Below, piece after piece: positions 5,837 through 8,197 of a stretch of DNA of 8,197 nucleotides. The translations under genes were made by a program, and so were the position numbers. Under the pieces are notes generated by a model. That model saw only the letters and a program-made list of their open reading frames with translations, was not told where the DNA came from and made no database searches. Source of the stretch: CBDTTM01 sp965363355. GTDB taxonomy: Bacteria; Bacillota; Negativicutes; Selenomonadales; Selenomonadaceae. The stretch covers positions 1-8,197 of the forward strand of contig CBDTTM010000110.1 in NCBI GenBank assembly GCA_965363355.1. The letters run 5' to 3'. The number at the start of each line of letters is the position of its first letter. The first letter of the stretch is position 1.

Positions 5837-8077
5837 TTAGGCTTTTGTTATCGGTGCATATTTTTGCATAAGACCCTTGACGCCTTGTCCAGGAAACGCG
5901 ATTTTAAGTTCAACTTCTTCGCCCGTGCCGCGGACCGATACGACCGTACCGACACCCCATTTTCCGTGTTGGGCCTTATCGCCAACATGCCAGCTGACAT
6001 TAAGATCTGGCTGCACGCCAGCACCAGCAGCAACCGGAGCTGCCTTAAAATTATTGGTCCCGGAATTTTGCTGAATCGATGGCCGGAAAGCACTGCCATA
6101 ACCACGCTGCTGTACAACATTGGAATTTGCAAAACCATACGCATTTTGTCTTACAATCAGTCGTTCCATATATTCTTCTGGAATTTCCGCCAAAAAGCGC
6201 GACTGTGGATACGTCACCGTTCTGCCAAAAATCATTCGGCTGCGTGCATTTGTCATGTAGAGTTTGCGCTGCGCTCTTGTAATACCAACATAGCAAGTAC
6301 GGCGTTCCTCTTCAATTTCGCTCTCGTTCATCAACGTTCGTGAATGCGGGAAGAGTCCTTCTTCCATTCCTGTCATAAAGACGATTGGAAATTCCAGTCC
6401 TTTTGCTGAATGAAGCGTCATCAAAGTGACTTTTTCTTCTTCTAAATCTGCATTGTCTATATCAGAAACCAACGCAACCTGGCTTAAGAAATTCTCAAGA
6501 TTTGGTACTTCACCGCTCTTTTCGAAGTCTTTGGCAACACTTAAAAATTCTTTCAAGTTTTCAAGTCTTGCTTCGTCTTCTGGTTTTGTCGATGCTTCTA
6601 GTTCAGCGATATAGCCAGATTCTGTCATCACATGATCTACTACATCATGCAAAGAAAGATTATCTTGATATGCCATCACCTTAAAGACAAATTCTGCGAA
6701 GAGTTCCAAGGGCCGTTTTACTCTTGCCGTTATTCCAGGAACCAAAGATGGGTTTGAAACAACATCGAACAAGGTCATATCATTTTCCATAGCAAACTCA
6801 TTGAGTTTGGCAATCGTCGCCTCTCCCAAACCACGTTTTGGCACATTGATGATACGCATAAGGCTTACGGCATCTGCCGGATTGAAAACCACGCGCAGAT
6901 ATGCCAAAATATCTTTGATTTCCTTGCGATCATAAAACTTCAAACCGCCCACCATCGTATACGGAATACCTGCGCGCATGAACCCTTCTTCTAAAGAACG
7001 GGACTGGGCATTGGTACGGTACAAAATCGCAATATCGCCAAATGATGAATTAAAGATCGTCTTTTGTTTCATCACCGTCGTTGCGATGAACTGCGCCTCA
7101 TCTCGTTCATCACTAGCCAAATACGATGTTATCTTTTCGCCCGTCTGATTTTCCGTCCAAAGCTCTTTTGGCTTTCGATTTTCATTGTTTTCAATGACCG
7201 CATTCGCTGCCGCAAGAATATTTTTCGTCGAGCGGTAGTTCTGTTCAAGCTTGATGGACTGAGCATCCGGATAATCTTTTTCAAAGCCCATGATATTGCT
7301 GATATCAGCGCCGCGCCAGCCATAAATCGACTGATCGGCATCCCCTACGACGCAAAGATTGTGATGGCGAGCTGCCAAAATCTTGGTCAGCTGATACTGC
7401 GCTCCGTTGGTATCTTGATACTCATCGACTAAAATATATTTAAAGCGTCCTTGATACTTTTGACGCACTTCTTCATTTTCTTCTAAAACACCGACGGCGA
7501 GCATCAATAAATCATCAAAATCCAAAGCATTGTTCGCAACTAATTTTTGTTGATACATTTGATAGACTTCACCAATTTTTTGTGAGAAAAACGTATTGGC
7601 GTCGCGCATAAACGTACGCGGACCTTGCAGCATATTTTTTGCATTGGATATAGCTGCCTGCACACTGCCTGGCGTATATTGTTTTTCATCAAGATTAAGT
7701 GCTTTTAAACAGGATTTTATAACAACCTGTGTATCGCCTGAATCATAGATGACAAAGTTCTTCTTATATTTTTCCAAGACCTCAATTTCACGACGCAAAA
7801 AACGTGCACAAAAAGAATGGAATGTGCTGAGCCATACATCTTTTGCCTTTGCCCCAATCATACGGTCAACGCGTTCCCGCATTTCCGTGGCGGCCTTATT
7901 GGTAAAAGTGATAGCCAAAATATTATATGGCGCTACGCCATCATCTAGTAATTTTGCAATTTTACAGGTCAAAACCTTTGTTTTTCCCGATCCGGCACCT
8001 GCCATAATAAGCAAAGGGCCATTCGTATGTTTAACCGCCGCTTCCTGCGCCGGATTCAATCCTTCAAAAATATCCAA
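5837..8077 (-). CDS. pcrA: ATP-dependent 3'-5' DNA helicase PcrA (UvrD/Rep family)
   Basis: PcrA is the essential superfamily 1A helicase of Firmicutes. It translocates 3' to 5' on single-stranded DNA, acts in nucleotide excision repair and rolling-circle replication, removes RecA filaments and deals with transcription-replication conflicts. All helicase motifs are visible: Q motif LNPAQ (7-11), Walker A AGAGSGKT (26-33), motif Ia ITFTNKAATEMRERV (56-70), Walker B DEYQD (218-222), motif III GDADQSIYGWRGAD (245-258), motif IV EQNYRST, motif V TLHSAKGLEF and motif VI YVGITRAQR. The C-terminal 50 residues (VGDKAQHGKWGVGTV onward) form the Tudor-like domain that binds RNA polymerase in related proteins. 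The 746-residue length is typical. The start is TTG at 8075-8077, supported by GGAGG 6 bases upstream and by the family N-terminus MDIFxGLNPAQ. The frame stays open upstream to the window edge, but the added residues are not family-like and one TTG there lies inside a hairpin. ligA follows directly. Confidence 0.97.
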   Translation of the reverse strand: MDIFEGLNPAQEAAVKHTNGPLLIMAGAGSGKTKVLTCKIAKLLDDGVAPYNILAITFTNKAATEMRERVDRMIGAKAKDVWLSTFHSFCARFLRREIEVLEKYKKNFVIYDSGDTQVVIKSCLKALNLDEKQYTPGSVQAAISNAKNMLQGPRTFMRDANTFFSQKIGEVYQMYQQKLVANNALDFDDLLMLAVGVLEENEEVRQKYQGRFKYILVDEYQDTNGAQYQLTKILAARHHNLCVVGDADQSIYGWRGADISNIMGFEKDYPDAQSIKLEQNYRSTKNILAAANAVIENNENRKPKELWTENQTGEKITSYLASDERDEAQFIATTVMKQKTIFNSSFGDIAILYRTNAQSRSLEEGFMRAGIPYTMVGGLKFYDRKEIKDILAYLRVVFNPADAVSLMRIINVPKRGLGEATIAKLNEFAMENDMTLFDVVSNPSLVPGITARVKRPLELFAEFVFKVMAYQDNLSLHDVVDHVMTESGYIAELEASTKPEDEARLENLKEFLSVAKDFEKSGEVPNLENFLSQVALVSDIDNADLEEEKVTLMTLHSAKGLEFPIVFMTGMEEGLFPHSRTLMNESEIEEERRTCYVGITRAQRKLYMTNARSRMIFGRTVTYPQSRFLAEIPEEYMERLIVRQNAYGFANSNVVQQRGYGSAFRPSIQQNSGTNNFKAAPVAAGAGVQPDLNVSWHVGDKAQHGKWGVGTVVSVRGTGEEVELKIAFPGQGVKGLMQKYAPITKA

Positions 8078-8083
8078 TTTTTT

Positions 8084-8088
8084 CCTCC
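8084..8088 (-). promoter_or_regulatory. Ribosome binding site of pcrA (fixes the TTG start)
   Basis: GGAGG on the minus strand is followed by six A/T bases and then TTG (8075-8077). The perfect core and spacing, together with the conserved N-terminus that begins there, decide the start against the in-frame TTG at 8135-8137, which has no such site. Confidence 0.85.
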
Positions 8089-8124
8089 ATATAATAAAAC
8101 TTTTTTCGATAAGGTCCGTAAGAA

Positions 8125-8161
8125 GAGGCTGTTGCAATAAAATACAGTTTGCAACAGCCTC
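8125..8161. terminator. 13-bp hairpin upstream of pcrA, possible terminator of the preceding gene
   Basis: GAGGCTGTTGCAA (8125-8137) pairs perfectly with TTGCAACAGCCTC (8149-8161) around an 11-base loop. On the minus strand it is followed only by CTTCTTA, not a clean T run, and on the plus strand by no T run, so termination would be weak or need a factor. In the remaining leader (8078-8197) I see no coding potential and no convincing promoter. Stops in two minus-strand frames near 8180-8197 are compatible with an upstream gene ending just outside or at the window edge. Confidence 0.4.
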
Positions 8162-8197
8162 CGTAATACCACCTGCTATATATTTCTCTACATCACA

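Noticed and set aside
5864..6343. Plus-strand open frame of 159 codons
   Set aside because: It is antisense to the conserved C-terminal part of pcrA; the composition is shadow-like and no initiation signal is visible.
8078..8125. Promoter for pcrA directly upstream (TATTAT near 8090-8100)
   Set aside because: The -10-like box would place the transcription start inside the ribosome binding site, and no -35 lies at 16-18 bases. The operon promoter is probably outside the window.
8078..8137. N-terminal extension of PcrA from the in-frame TTG at 8135-8137
   Set aside because: It has no ribosome binding site, lies in a hairpin arm, and would add 20 residues not seen in the family. The TTG at 8075-8077 has GGAGG at good spacing.
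1..8197. Novel multi-gene system, mobile element, CRISPR array, tRNA or rRNA
   Set aside because: All complete genes are recognised housekeeping genes with intact motifs. No transposase, direct-repeat array, cloverleaf or integration signature was seen.

Overview
This window is a housekeeping stretch of a bacterial chromosome, most likely from a low-to-mid GC Firmicute of the Negativicutes (Selenomonadaceae-like). That placement is an inference. It rests on protein wording typical of the group (PcrA beginning MDIFEGLNPAQ, GatB ending in a GKANPG-type tail), the Firmicute gene order pcrA-ligA-gatCAB, and a neighbouring surface-adhesin-E-like protein. No rRNA or other taxonomic marker is present.

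Reading the minus strand from right to left: about 120 bases of leader DNA with a 13-bp hairpin (8078-8197); pcrA, a UvrD/PcrA superfamily 1A helicase (TTG start at 8077); ligA, the NAD+-dependent DNA ligase; a 201-base intergenic region (3607-3807, measured to the gatC start chosen here) with a strong extended -10 promoter and a structured leader; then the tight operon gatC-gatA-gatB, encoding the three subunits of Asp-tRNA(Asn)/Glu-tRNA(Gln) amidotransferase. gatB converges on a plus-strand gene of which only the last 88 codons are present (1-267). The two are separated by a long bidirectional terminator-like hairpin (302-391).

Functionally there are two modules. PcrA and LigA serve DNA repair and replication: PcrA unwinds DNA and clears RecA or stalled RNA polymerase, and LigA seals nicks. 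GatCAB makes Gln-tRNA(Gln), and where needed Asn-tRNA(Asn), by transamidation, which suggests the organism uses the indirect route for at least one of these tRNAs. All catalytic motifs checked are intact and no gene in the window is visibly broken.

I found no mobile element, CRISPR array, RNA gene or plausible new defence or biosynthetic system. The observations worth a second look are modest: the unusually long terminator palindrome, the leader of gatCAB with a possible 15-codon upstream ORF, and the use of non-ATG starts in three of the five complete genes.
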